Source: Hormiphora californensis (Eukaryota > Ctenophora > Tentaculata > Cydippida > Pleurobrachiidae). From it: a DNA stretch of 64,000 bases. The notes below the pieces were generated by a model. The model did not search any database and was not told where the DNA came from. It was given only the letters and a program-made list of their open reading frames with translations. Shown one piece after another: positions 10,801 through 20,704 of the stretch. Position 1 is the stretch's first letter; each line of letters begins with the position of its first letter. Location of the stretch: NCBI GenBank assembly GCA_020137815.1, contig CM035354.1, forward strand, positions 5,639,423 through 5,703,422, read 5' to 3'. A program made the translations under genes and the position numbers.

Positions 10801-13800
10801 GCTTTAATTAAGGGTACACCTGGCGTTTTTCATCATCGAGTGCCCAACCAAATGACTTCACCAGGGTTTAGGCCATACAAAATGGACCTCAAATATGCAA
10901 TTTTAGCCCTAAAGTCGAATTCATATTTTTGCTACAGCCTATTTTCAAAGTGGCGTTTTTTCAATTTTTGGTGGAATTTTTAACCTCAGGACCACTTTTT
11001 TTGAGATAGAAACATTAAATTCTTGGAATTTGAAGAGAATATAAAGGTAAATAAGCCCAAAGAAGGATTTTTGAAATGGAGCTAATTTATGGCCATGAGA
11101 ACGGTTTACTTTTTTGCTTCTTTGACACGCTGGCTGAGAATGTTCCCATGCTTCATTAGAGATGAAAATCGGGAAATAGTTGCTCAAAACGATTATCTAT
11201 GTGGCCCAAAAATTTTGGAACTTTCCCGTCAAAGATGTGGTGTACAGAGCTTGTTTTGTGAAACCCATCTTTTTGAAAAAGAGGGAAATTCCCTGTATCT
11301 CAAAAACGGATGATCGTAGAGACCTGCGACCAAGCTTAATCGATTCAGAAGGTCCGATTTTGGGGGGGTCTTCTGAGAGACATTTTGCTCCTACTCCAAC
11401 CGTTTTTGCTGTAATTGCGAAAAAGCTATCAGCAAGTAAGGGGGAAATCAGCCCGAAGCAGGCTACTGGAATTTAGTTGTTCCCCCTTTTCATAGAATTG
11501 GTTTTTTGCAAGTACAGCAAAAACGGTTGGAGTAGGAGCAAAATGTCTCTCAGAAGACCCCCCCAAAATCGGACCTTCTGAATCGATTAAGCTTAGTCGC
11601 AGGTCTCTACGATCATCCGTTTTTGAGATACAGGGAATCTCCCTCTTTTTCAAAAAGATGGGTTTCACAAAACAAGCTCTGTACACCACATCTTTGGTGG
11701 GAAAGTTCCAAAATTTTTGGGCCACATAGATAATCGTTTTGAGCAACTATTTCCAGATTTTCATCTCTAATGAAGCATGGGAACATTCTCAGCCAGCGTG
11801 TCAAAGAAGCAAAAAAGTAAACCGTTCTCATGGCCATAAATTAGCTCCATTTCAAAAATCCTTCTTTGGGCTTATTTACCTTTATATTCTCTTCAAATTC
11901 CAAGAATTTAATGTTTCTATCTCAAAAAAAGTGGTCCTGAGGTTAAAAATTCCACCAAAAATTGAAAAAACGCCACTTTGAAAATAGGCTGTAGCAAAAA
12001 TATGAATTCAACTTTAGGGCTAAAATTGCATATTTGAGGTCCATTTTGTATGGCCTAAACCCTGGTGAAGTCATTTGGTTGGGCACTCGATGATGAAAAA
12101 CGCCAGGTGTACCCTTAATCAGTTGTCCCCCCCCCCCTTTTTAGGAAATTTCTGCTGCAGTGACCCCAGTAGAAGCATCGGCCAAAAAACAGAAGAAAAG
12201 TGATGATGTTGAAAGGGTGGTTTTCCCTATGGACCGACCAGATGTCCCCCTAACACAGCACACCTATGTAAGTATTTAAATACCCTCCCAGTTAACGCTT
12301 TCTTTAATTTTCCTCTCCCCTAATTTTACTCTTTTTTTTCAGACTTTACTCGTCTCGATGAAAGAGAACCCACAACCATTTGAAATCGAAAACATGCGCC
12401 CGGAGGCAGAGCTACTCACTGACCTTCTCAAAACACCCTTCACCTTTTTCGCAGATCCCGCTTTCCTAGAACTTTCACCGAGGAACTTTATTCAATTATC
12501 TTGCAAGTGGTCTGCTATGAAAATTCAACTGACGAGTGTAGACGAGGGTGACTCAAAGGTGAAAACCGAGCTCTCTCTCGGGATTGACGCGACTGTATCT
12601 ACCAAAATAGTGGTTGGCTCTGCTGTCGGAGACACCGAGATGAAGGCTAAGGAAAACTGTTTTGCGCAGTGTGTACGATACATTGCTCACGTGCTACGTG
12701 ATCACCCTGAAAGGATTCTCTCTCGGCAAGATTACCTGAAGCACTTTGAGGAAGTTCAAGAGGGTGAGGACCACTTCAAGACTGCCATCAGAACAGCGGA
12801 AGGCTTTGAAGACAATGATCAGCTCCTCCGGCGCGGTAGGATTGGTTCGGCTCTCTCAAAATGCAACGCATGCAACGTAGATGATGAAATGTTCACTGCG
12901 GTGAGAATTGAAGGAATTGAGTATGATGTCAACCTCGATGAATTAGCGAGGTATATTTTGAAAAGATTAAATATGTCGAACAGTTTCATCCACCAAACGT
13001 TCCCGAAAAAGATAGTGTTTGTGAAACCCCGGGAGCTGATTTTGGTTGAGAAACAGGACAACACAACTAATACTGTTGATCTGGAGTCGGAACTTTTCAT
13101 TAAGGGTGTCACCTATGCTCATCTGGAAAAGTTTACCCCATCTCAAGGCAATGGGATGTTCTATCATTCCAACAATATGAACAGTGAAGCCATCCCAAAG
13201 CTGGTCGAGGGAGGATTCAAACTGTTCCTCGGCGAATCGACTAAGGATATGTGGAGACGGACCGATCGTGTAGTTTTGCTATCCTGTATTTTCTCTGGTT
13301 GGGTCTGCCAGATTGTTATTGGGAAGAATGCAATGTCTTCTGATCGTGAAAAGAAAAACATTGGAACTCTCCAACTAGCCTCGAGGAATGGCGGTGGGGC
13401 ATTTGAGTGGATAACTATTGGTACCGCTGCTGGCAGGGACCGCCGGCGTGCTGCTGCCAAGGCAATGTGTGAATGTGCTCAGTTCCTCTTTAACAAACTT
13501 CACAAAACTTCAGTGCTCAGCACACCAGAGTTTCTGGAATACTTCCGGTCCCCATACGCAGATAAGAAGCATGCCATACCTGTCAATATCGCCCGACTCA
13601 ACGATGTGGAAGACACGTACAAGAGTTTCAGCAGCTACTCCAAGGGAATAATTTCATCCCGACTACTGAAGAGTGACATCACACTGGGAATAAGATTTGA
13701 TGGGTTCCAATCTGTTCACAAGGATCAGTATGGGATCAAGATGATCAAGGAAATGAGGGCCACTAATTCGCTCCGTGCATTTTACCAACCCGAGGGAAAT

Positions 13801-14091
13801 GGATGCCTGATGATTGTTAAGAAACCTACCTACATTTTCAACCAGAAAACCCTCCGACTTTCTGCGGCCATTCCAAACTCATCCACCAAGGTGAATATGG
13901 GTCGAGCAGATTTTACCACAGCTAAACCTGGAGAGACGGAGTTAAATGTGCTTGATGTTCCCGAGGATGTGATCGAGATGGAGCTTTCGTTGGACAATTT
14001 AACTTCTTCTGAAGTCAAAACTACCGGAGGAGTTAGGGCTGGATTTCACCAAGATGGGGTGGTTCACAGTTGGAGGCTCTACTTCCCCTGA
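7845..14091 (+). CDS. tandem dsRBD-like module protein, paralogue 2, with frame breaks
   Basis: Six exons: 7845-7892, 8006-8898, 9111-9203, 9567-10591, 12145-12267 and 12343-14091, all with phase-0 splice sites. They follow the plan of the gene upstream: short first exon with ATG and PPPP, Tyr-rich stretch, short coiled coil (VQSLKDEVRELKELL), Pro/Ser-rich linker, then modules. A perfect-to-near-perfect NEPSRGY heptad runs about ten times. At least three modules follow, with signature loops WIIVGSA, VVGSAVGD and TIGTAAGRDRRRAAAK; the last fits the dsRBD C-terminal helix best. Exons 2 and 4 are each one base short of phase, with frame changes near 8030-8050 and at 9933-9937, and a third probable break lies near 14075. 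Either the assembly has single-base errors or the copy is decaying. Conserved splice sites argue against an old pseudogene. Likely nuclear RNA binding, by inference. Confidence 0.65.
8593..8815 (+). repeat. 21-bp in-frame coding repeat (NEPSRGY heptad)
   Basis: About ten copies of a 21-nt unit encode the heptad NEPSRGY with P/S and G/S/R variants. The nucleotide copies are nearly identical, indicating recent expansion or homogenisation. A Tyr/Arg-rich repeat of this kind is typical of disordered RNA-binding regions. Confidence 0.9.
8951..9050. mobile_element. dispersed GC-rich hairpin repeat, copy A
   Basis: The sequence begins GTCTCATATAAGACC, contains the perfect 23-nt hairpin 8975-8997 (GCACCGGGCC-GAA-GGCCCGGTGC) and ends TGTACAGTCAGTGTGTGAC. 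The same arrangement appears in reverse orientation at 23732-23817. This copy carries about 14 extra bases in a GGCGTAGCGAGG segment. It lies in the intron 8899-9110. It is a short non-autonomous repeat of unknown class. Confidence 0.75.
10808..12118. mobile_element. 1.3-kb foldback transposon flanked by TTAA, intronic
   Basis: Two arms of about 620 bp are almost perfect inverted copies (about 10808-11427 and 11500-12118) around a loop of about 75 bp. The outer ends read TTAA-GGGTACACCTGGCG and the complement. TTAA on both sides suggests a TTAA target duplication of the piggyBac type, but the terminal bases do not match the usual piggyBac CCC start, so the superfamily is left open. The mirrored reading frames in the arms show no transposase motif. 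It fills most of the 1553-bp intron 10592-12144. Confidence 0.88.
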
Positions 14092-14160
14092 ATCTTCTGT
14101 TCCCTGCTCGAGCAAAACACAACTTGCTGTTGGGAGTGCAGTAGGTGGTGATGAGATACC
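14092..14160 (+). other. out-of-frame module remnant after paralogue 2
   Basis: Just past the apparent stop at 14089-14091, another frame continues with no stop from about 14075 to 14171 and contains LAVGSAVGGDE. This is the same loop signature as the modules upstream (VVGSAVGD). It is either the start of another module cut off by a one-base frame break near 14075, or a decayed module. The next in-frame stop is TAG at about 14171. Confidence 0.45.
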
Positions 14161-14308
14161 TGCTGACTGCTAGCAGCTTGGTGAACGTTTTTTAACAGAC
14201 AGTTTTATCTAAATTTATGTTTATTTTTGATTCCCGAATTGAATTGTTTGAGTCTACCATTGATTCCTGTACCCTAGATAGTGCACTCTTCTTTAGTCCC
14301 TCACAGTG

Positions 14309-14480
14309 GTGCTTGTAGTGGAGATATCGTATTGGAATTACAGTACGCAGACGCACACTTTACGTAGCGTGCGGTATGTTCAGCTCGATCTAGCTGAAAA
14401 AGTGTGCTTTACACCCGTGCGTTACAGAAACGGTGCGTCTGCGTATTGTAATGGAAAACCGTTTCTCCACTACAAGCGGC
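14309..14480. mobile_element. imperfect inverted-repeat element, about 170 bp
   Basis: GCTTGTAGTGGAGA at the left and TCTCCACTACAAGC at the right are inverted copies. Inside them ACGCAGACGCAC pairs with GTGCGTCTGCGT. It has no coding potential. It lies between the second paralogue and the NKRF-like gene and resembles a MITE. Confidence 0.65.
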
Positions 14481-14616
14481 CGGGTCATAATCTAACTATA
14501 GTACCTATGTTTCTCGAGCTAAGATCTATCCATTGCCCCCCCCCCCCCCCATGACCCTTGCCCCGCCACGTCCTCCCTCCTCAATAAGTAACACACGTAC
14601 TCACCACATAGTCAGA

Positions 14617-16821
14617 ATGACTGGTTTTCCCTGGGAAAGTGAGTTTCAGACAACATGCAGGATTGGAAAGATAGCAGAACACAAGAGTGAAATGGGAGAA
14701 GTACGGGCCACCGCTCTTGCGAATGTATGGGCTAACCATCACTTTTTGGGTGAGTTGACCGAATTACAGTTTATCGACTTCTTGCTGTCAGAGCATTGGC
14801 CTGACCCTATTCTCATTTCTCTCAAGCGTGCGAGAACTGTGGTCAGAGCATTGGCCTGACAGACTTCTTGCAACTATCGATTATCGAACCCCCCCCCCCC
14901 GCCCCACTTTTCCCACTCTACCACCTACACACATTCCTCTCCCTCCAGGTTGCGAGTATCCGGTTGGTGTGATGGAGGCGATACAACAGTGGGAGCCCCC
15001 ACCCACAGATACGGCTGTGGTGGCCAAAGCAGCAGAGGTAGCCCAACAGCAGGCTGAAGTGGGAGCACTCTAATCAGTTCGATCCAGCGCGGGTAAACAT
15101 GGACCTTGCCGTCCGGTCACTCAACCTGAAACTGTGGATGCCATCAACTGTTACCGAGAGTAATTCTAACAGTGTGTGTTTACTGGAAGCATCAGCTGGC
15201 AAGTCTCGTGTCTCCATTGAGTACAAATCGAATCTAGTCGATGGAAAACATCGGGTGTCCCTTCACATAAACAACATGTATGTTGGTTTTGCTACTGAAA
15301 CAACATTCAAAGGGGCCAAACACGCTGTTTCGGATAACTGTCTGGCGTTTTTGAGGAAGCGAGGTGTGGCGACTTTAAAAGAGGTTCAAGTAGATGAATC
15401 CAACTTGGACGTGGTTGGCAGGGAGGTCCTAGAAGGAAGTGGTAATGGGCCCCTCATACACCAAGCGGAGAAGATCGATGAGGACAACATCGGGTGTAAA
15501 TTACTCAAGGCCATGGGTTGGAAGAGTGACACCGGATTGGGAAAGGACGGTCAAGGAATGAAGGATCCCATACTTGCGTCGGGTCAGCTAAACCGTGGTG
15601 GAATAGGATCCTATTCGGCTGAGGTAGGAATTTCTAAACTTACAGTCCGGGACAGGTTATTAGAGTTCCTCCGGGATTCAGACAAGCTTGTCATGGAATT
15701 TTCCTCGGACCTCTCCAGCTGTGAACGGAAGATGGTTCACACTCTGGCAGGAAAGTACGGTCTAAAGCACAAAAGCTCGGGTGGCAAATCAAGCAGAACT
15801 TTGAGGGTGTGGAAGGATGTTGAGCGACAGAGAATGCTGGCAGAGAGACACGGGACAACGGAGGATGATGGCCTGGTTGGATTCAACGAAGATGAGGAGG
15901 AAGAACAGGTGAGGTGTCTATCGAATTGGGATTTGTTGAGTTACTCAACAAATTGGGATGGTGTTTGTTTGTTTGTTTGAAGGAGTGTATCTGTTTGAAA
16001 TACTGTTTGTTTCTTTGGGGTAACGTTATAGTTGTAGTACTAGGGTTGTAACATGATATCTCCTTCAGATGTTTCAAGAGGTAGAAGACGGGGTCGCAGT
16101 TGAAGAGGACTTGTATGAGATGGAGGATGGGGTGCCGGAAGTTGAGGCCTGCCAGAGGTTGGATGACATGAGTTTGAAATCGGCCAGCCGCAAAAAGAAC
16201 AAATCTTCCAAGCGGAAGAAGAAGAAAGTTAATCAAATAGGAAATGAGCCCAAAATGAAACGTTCCACAAATGAGGATGAACCTGGACAATCATCTGATA
16301 ATAGGGGCAATGCGGCTGTTTCTCTAGACTATAATACAGGATCGTTTAGAAGTGCAGCTGTACCTCGTCATCCTAACAGATCACGCCACACACGGCCCGG
16401 GTTTGAGCCCTATTTGGTGAACCCTTCGAGTGACCCTTATCTGACAAGACCAACCCATCGACCCTCTCGTCCACCTAATCCCTCTACTCACACATCGGGA
16501 CCTCCCCGGCCTGGCCACACCCACTTTGGGCCTCCCCCTGGACACCACCCCTCTGGGCCTCCCCCTGGACACCACCCCTCTGGTCCTCCGCCGCCTCCTG
16601 CTCGCTGGAGGGAGGGTTATCAGGACCGAGGCCCACCCTCAAATCAGTATAGACCGTGTGCCAATTTTCAGAGCCCACAAAGGCCTAGAATGGATATGGA
16701 TCCATCGAATAACTCACGCTCAAGGGATACTTATAGAAGACCTGGCTTTGATCCAAGGACTCGACCTTCCTCAGGGTTTGGGATTTATAGAAACTTACCC
16801 CCTTCCTATAAACGGAGGTAA
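14617..16821 (+). CDS. NKRF: NKRF-like protein: XTBD, dsRBD-like, G-patch, R3H
   Basis: Vertebrate NKRF is a nucleolar factor that recruits XRN2 through an XTBD and activates helicase DHX15 through its G-patch during pre-rRNA processing. Exons here: 14617-14749, 14949-15908 and 16069-16821. The first junction recreates the XTBD core: WANHHFLG joins CEYPVGVMEAI, matching the family pattern FLGC-YP-VM. Then come a dsRBD-like stretch (VSIEYKSN to ATETTFKGAKHAVSDN), a G-patch (IGCKLLKAMGWKSDTGLGK), an R3H-like domain (VRDRLLEFLRDSDKLVMEF to RTLRVW), a basic nuclear signal (SKRKKKK) and a PPPGHHPSG repeat tail. Length is about 614 residues; human NKRF is 690. Exon 2 is one base out of phase: the XTBD frame stops at 15071-15073 and the main frame is open from 15042, with an ATG at 15099. 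Causes could be a one-base error, a bicistronic arrangement, or excision of a 19-nt GT...AG segment (15059-15077). The first exon boundary is the least certain part. Confidence 0.85.
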
Positions 16822-16858
16822 TTGGGGATGATACTTTTATTTGATGAGTGTTTTGAGA

Positions 16859-16864
16859 ATTAAA
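16859..16864 (+). promoter_or_regulatory. candidate poly(A) signal ATTAAA
   Basis: ATTAAA lies 38 bp after the stop codon of the NKRF-like gene. It is a common variant of the animal polyadenylation hexamer. Position is the only support. Confidence 0.4.
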
Positions 16865-17074
16865 GTTTAATCGGTGTTTTGATAAGTTACAGAAATGATG
16901 TCTATTGATTCAGATTGGTTGAATTTGTTGATATGAGTACTTTCAGTTTCTAACCTCATTAGCTAAAGTTTTTACCTTGTCTGGGATGGATCGTTATCAC
17001 GGTGGCCGTGGGAAAGTTTGAAAACAGTAACACAAGCTAGGGCTTTCGTTGCTGGCAGGTTGGTAGAACTTCGA

Positions 17075-17175
17075 CAGAATTTAGGGTAAGTCTGAATTTA
17101 GGGCAGGTCTGAATTTAGGGCAGGTCTGAAATTAGGGTAGTTCTGAATTTAGGGCAGGTCTGAATTTAGGGTAGG
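17075..17175. repeat. 17-bp tandem repeat, about six copies
   Basis: The unit is close to TCTGAATTTAGGGCAGG, with small variants (GGGTAAG, GGGTAGT). It runs directly up to the perfect palindrome at 17185. Confidence 0.85.
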
Positions 17176-17184
17176 CTAGCTAGC

Positions 17185-17260
17185 CTCCCTAAACGATACG
17201 TAACGTTGGTTACGGACCTAGCGCTAGGTCCGTAACCAACGTTACGTATCGTTTAGGGAG
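17185..17260. repeat. 76-bp perfect palindrome
   Basis: The left arm 17185-17220 and right arm 17225-17260 are exact reverse complements (36 bp each) around GCGC, which is itself palindromic. The whole stretch is therefore identical on both strands. No coding sequence is present. It may be a tiny foldback element. Confidence 0.95.
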
Positions 17261-18957
17261 ATTAAATAGGTCACTGAACCACGTCCCGTCGCGTATCTCG
17301 TATCAAATCATTGCAATTCGATCTTAGTCACCGAGACTAAGTAGGTGGACTGTGTTAGGTCGGCAGACGGTGAACTTTGTTCCGTATCGCATCAAATGAA
17401 ATTAGAACTGTTTGACTGTTTGACTGATTAGTTTACTTTTAGCACGTAGACGTTAACATTTTCGTCCTGAGTTGAAACTTGTTTGATAAACAATTCGTTT
17501 GTCATCGTTCCCCTCGGCCAACATCTCTGACTTTGGATACTTTGTCTGTGAAGTGGATCATTGTCAATGGTTGCTTTGCCTTCATGGTGTTCCTTGTCAG
17601 CGCTTTTTTGTGGCGCGCAAATACCGCGCCGCGCTTTACATTAATAGAGCGCGGCGCGTAACCAAACCAAGCTCATATAATATATTCAACAAGGCCAAGT
17701 TTTTTGTTTGTTTGTTCGTGTGTTTGTTCGTTCGTGTATTTGGTTGTCCCGCCCGTGTGTTTGGACCTTGGTTGTTCGTGTGTCCTTGTAATCACATATT
17801 ATAATGATAGTGGTGTCAGTCCAACCGAACATCCCCCACACAAATAGTCCCAAGCCCAGGGACCATTCCAGAATTAAATACTATTTTGACCGCTGTATCC
17901 ATTATCCAAAGCAGACACATGTGCCTGAGGTCTGCCCGGAAAAGTTGACGTTTCAATTTGAAAAACTTTGAAATTCTCTTGCTATTTTACCGATTTATGT
18001 TTCACCGTATGCACTGTTCATCCTCCTGTGTCGTACACCTGCTACAAGGGTGAAGGGTTTGGTGCGGGGTGCCTACAGGCTACAGCCCATTTAAGTTGTG
18101 ATTTGGCACTTTATAGCGAGAAATTAAATGGTTTATGGCGATGATTGTTAATTCAGTACCAAGCGGATTTACTGAAGCCACAACTTTATTAGGGGTTGAG
18201 ATACATTTGTTTCGCATTGAGAAAAGAAGCAAAATGAGATTTCCAGTCTGGTCATGTTACCTTAGAATTCTAAATTGCGAGGGCTTAAATATGAGAATTA
18301 TGAGTGTTGAATTCATTTTACTACTATTATATAGCAGCTGCTTCAAACACGGTAGGCGCACCTGCGCTGCAGTGCCTAAGTCTGTTTACTACATCGTCCT
18401 CATAGTAAATATCTGTCTAGACCGTGTCTATTGAAGGAGCATGTGTGCATGTTGTTGTTGGGAGAAAGGGTTCTGTAATTACGCAGCACCCTGTAAGTCT
18501 CTTACCTAGAGTTAGCCAGATGTTGCAGCTCAGTGCCCACACGTCAATCGCCTCTTACCTCAATATATATTATACAGTGTCAACGGTTTACTCAGCTTCC
18601 TCTCTCGTGTCCTTCTCTCTCTCCCTCCCTCTCCCCCCCTCTCTATCCCTTCCTTCTCAGCTTCACCGATATTCAGTGTCATGTTATCCACGCATGGCAG
18701 GTGTTATTCCCTAACTGTTGTCTCAACTTGCTCCCTGTTCTTGCTTAGAACTCGCAGCTAGACTAATGATCAAATCGGCGCCCTCTTACAACACAACCTC
18801 TGTATAATTAGGTTCTCCCGAAATGATGTAATTTGTAGTGCCTACCTCTCCATCGTCGCCTCTTTTTGAAACTTTTGTTCTGAGTTCTGACTGTCCTCCC
18901 AATTTCCCCAATATTTAAAGCAATGATCGGTGGTGCTACTAATGACATGGGTACTGA
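17261..18957. other. intergenic stretch with short inverted repeats
   Basis: I see no supported gene. It holds a GC-rich hairpin near 17625-17660 (CGCGCCGCGCT against AGCGCGGCGCG), a GTTTGTTTGTTCG-type low-complexity patch near 17700-17770, a solitary element end at 18176-18200 matching the 569-775 element, and a CT-rich patch at 18600-18660. Upstream exon(s) of the receptor gene that follows may be hidden here. Confidence 0.6.
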
Positions 18958-20206
18958 AGCATTGCACATGAAAAGACAGTTGGCTTGATATTTATGATAA
19001 TCATGTCTGCCGGACTTCTTGTGAACATCGCTGTAATCGTGGTGTTTGTATGGAAAAAGAAATACCGGATATCCCACCACCTGGCCTACCTGAATCTGGC
19101 TGTTTCAGACACTGTTATGGCTCTATTTGCCGTCAGTATCCGCGGACCAGGTGACACTAAATTGTTGTTGACTTGTTACAAACAAATAGAATCACAGAGG
19201 TTTGTCATGTCACTGCGCTGGCAAGCACAAAGGTGACCATTGATGTAAAACTTATCACAAACTTCTTCAGCCATCTACACGGACAGTACCTCAGCGCTTG
19301 AATGTGAGATTACAACTATAGCAGCTGTTTACATCACCATGACTAACTACGCGTCCATAGTACCTCTTACCTACGATCGACTTGTGGCAGTTTTCTCACC
19401 TTTTAGGTAAGTCATCATATTCTTTAAGAATACAGTAAAAATAGCAAAATTATGGTCTAGAAAGTCTTATGGCCTGCCTTGCACCTCAGTGAGATCTCCC
19501 GGAGACGTCCTCCAGACTCCAGAGACGTCCCAGCTGGAGAATTATCCCGGAGGTGCAAGGCAGGCCACAACCTGTGGGTTTAATGTACAAGAGTACAGAG
19601 TAATCAGTGGGGGCTCAGGGAAAGTTTTTAATTTAGGATGGAAAATTTGAATCTAAAGCTGGACTCGGACTGCTGCAGCTATAGTAACAATAACATTGTA
19701 GGTACAAGGATTCTCGACATGTACGTTCGCTAAAGGCATCTTTTATCGCAATTTGGGGAGCTCCAGTCGCCGTACTCGCCCTCACACTTCTTATAATCCG
19801 CATAACACATGGAGCTGTGTCCTTCGCCGCATTCGACAACACTACGAAAGACTGCAGCATGAACGACGAATGGAACGCCGACTTCTTCTTGAATTACTTT
19901 ATAGCAGGAGTGGTTTACATTGCTCCCCTTATTTTCAATGTCGTCTCCTATACTCTGATCATATGGAGACTGAGTCGTAGGAAAAACATTCGACTTACCA
20001 TGCTCTCGATCAGATCCTTTCTGGTGTGTCTGTTCTTTACAGTGTGTTGGTTGCCCATCTTAGCATTCCACATGGCAAATGTGAGCACAGGACACATGTG
20101 GGCAGCTCAAATCTTCATGTACACCAACGCACTTATCGATCCTCTGCTCTATGCGTTCTCCCTCAAGGCCTTGAAGCCATGCTTCAATAGGATTCCACCC
20201 GCCTAG
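18958..20206 (+). CDS. rhodopsin-class GPCR, N-terminus not found
   Basis: This is a seven-helix plasma-membrane receptor of class A. Exons: about 18980-19150, 19271-19406 and 19702-20206, with phase-matched junctions (phase 1, then phase 2). TM1 contains GLLVNIAVIVVF, with N in the conserved position. TM2 has LNLAVSD (the LAxxD motif). TM3 ends TYDRLVAVF, a DRY variant with Leu in place of Tyr. TM6 has FFTVCWLPILAF (CWxP). TM7 has NALIDPLLYAFS (NPxxY with D in place of N). A TM3 Cys (ALECE) can pair with the loop Cys (KDCSM). No TM7 lysine is visible, so it is not an opsin by that test. About 270 residues are visible; the extracellular N-terminus probably lies in an upstream exon, since the frame opens only at 18958 without a clear start. 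The cytoplasmic tail is very short. The ligand is unknown. Confidence 0.85.
19471..19566. mobile_element. 96-bp hairpin element in GPCR intron
   Basis: GGCCTGCCTTGCACCTC at the left end and GAGGTGCAAGGCAGGCC at the right end are exact inverted repeats of 17 bp. It lies wholly in the intron 19407-19701 and is MITE-like. Confidence 0.8.
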
Positions 20207-20704
20207 GACAAGCCCCGTGTCGATGAAAATTCGATCAACTAAAAACACTCCGGTCTTTCTGAGAGATACTACAACTCCTTGTTGAGCACAATTCAGTAAT
20301 CTAAATCAGAATTGTAAACTCTAAAAAGTTGTCTCGTGTACCAAGGTAAACATTGAAATCTGAAATGTTACATTCTGTAAAAATAGTCTTCCAATTAATT
20401 TTCCGGGTTAACAAGTTTACCTCAAAGTAAAATTAAGTTATTCAAAATAATTTTCAATTCATTGTTCGTTCAAAGTTCACCGGTCAGAGACCTTTTGGTT
20501 GGCTATGTCATTATGGTCAAAGCAGTCTACTCGTTTTCGGTCACTCATTGGGAGTCTCTTTGTCTCCAGTTCAAGCATGAAGGAGAGTACAGTGAGAAGA
20601 TTAGACAGGAAGAGGTGTATCGTCAACCTGAAGAAATGAACTTTATTTATCTGGTAACTAACTTCATGTTTCATGGTAATTTTAATGTTCACGTGTCACA
20701 ATAG
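20207..20704. other. intergenic, nothing recognised
   Basis: AT-rich spacer between the receptor stop codon and the inverted-repeat element. I see no supported coding exon. Confidence 0.5.

Noticed and set aside
11089-11837. Mirrored open frames in the foldback arms as a transposase
   Set aside because: The frames are the same sequence read on opposite strands, under 110 codons, with no DDE or other catalytic motif.
14780-14870. Duplicated CAGAGCATTGGCCTGAC segment
   Set aside because: A two-copy local duplication inside an intron, with no sign of function.
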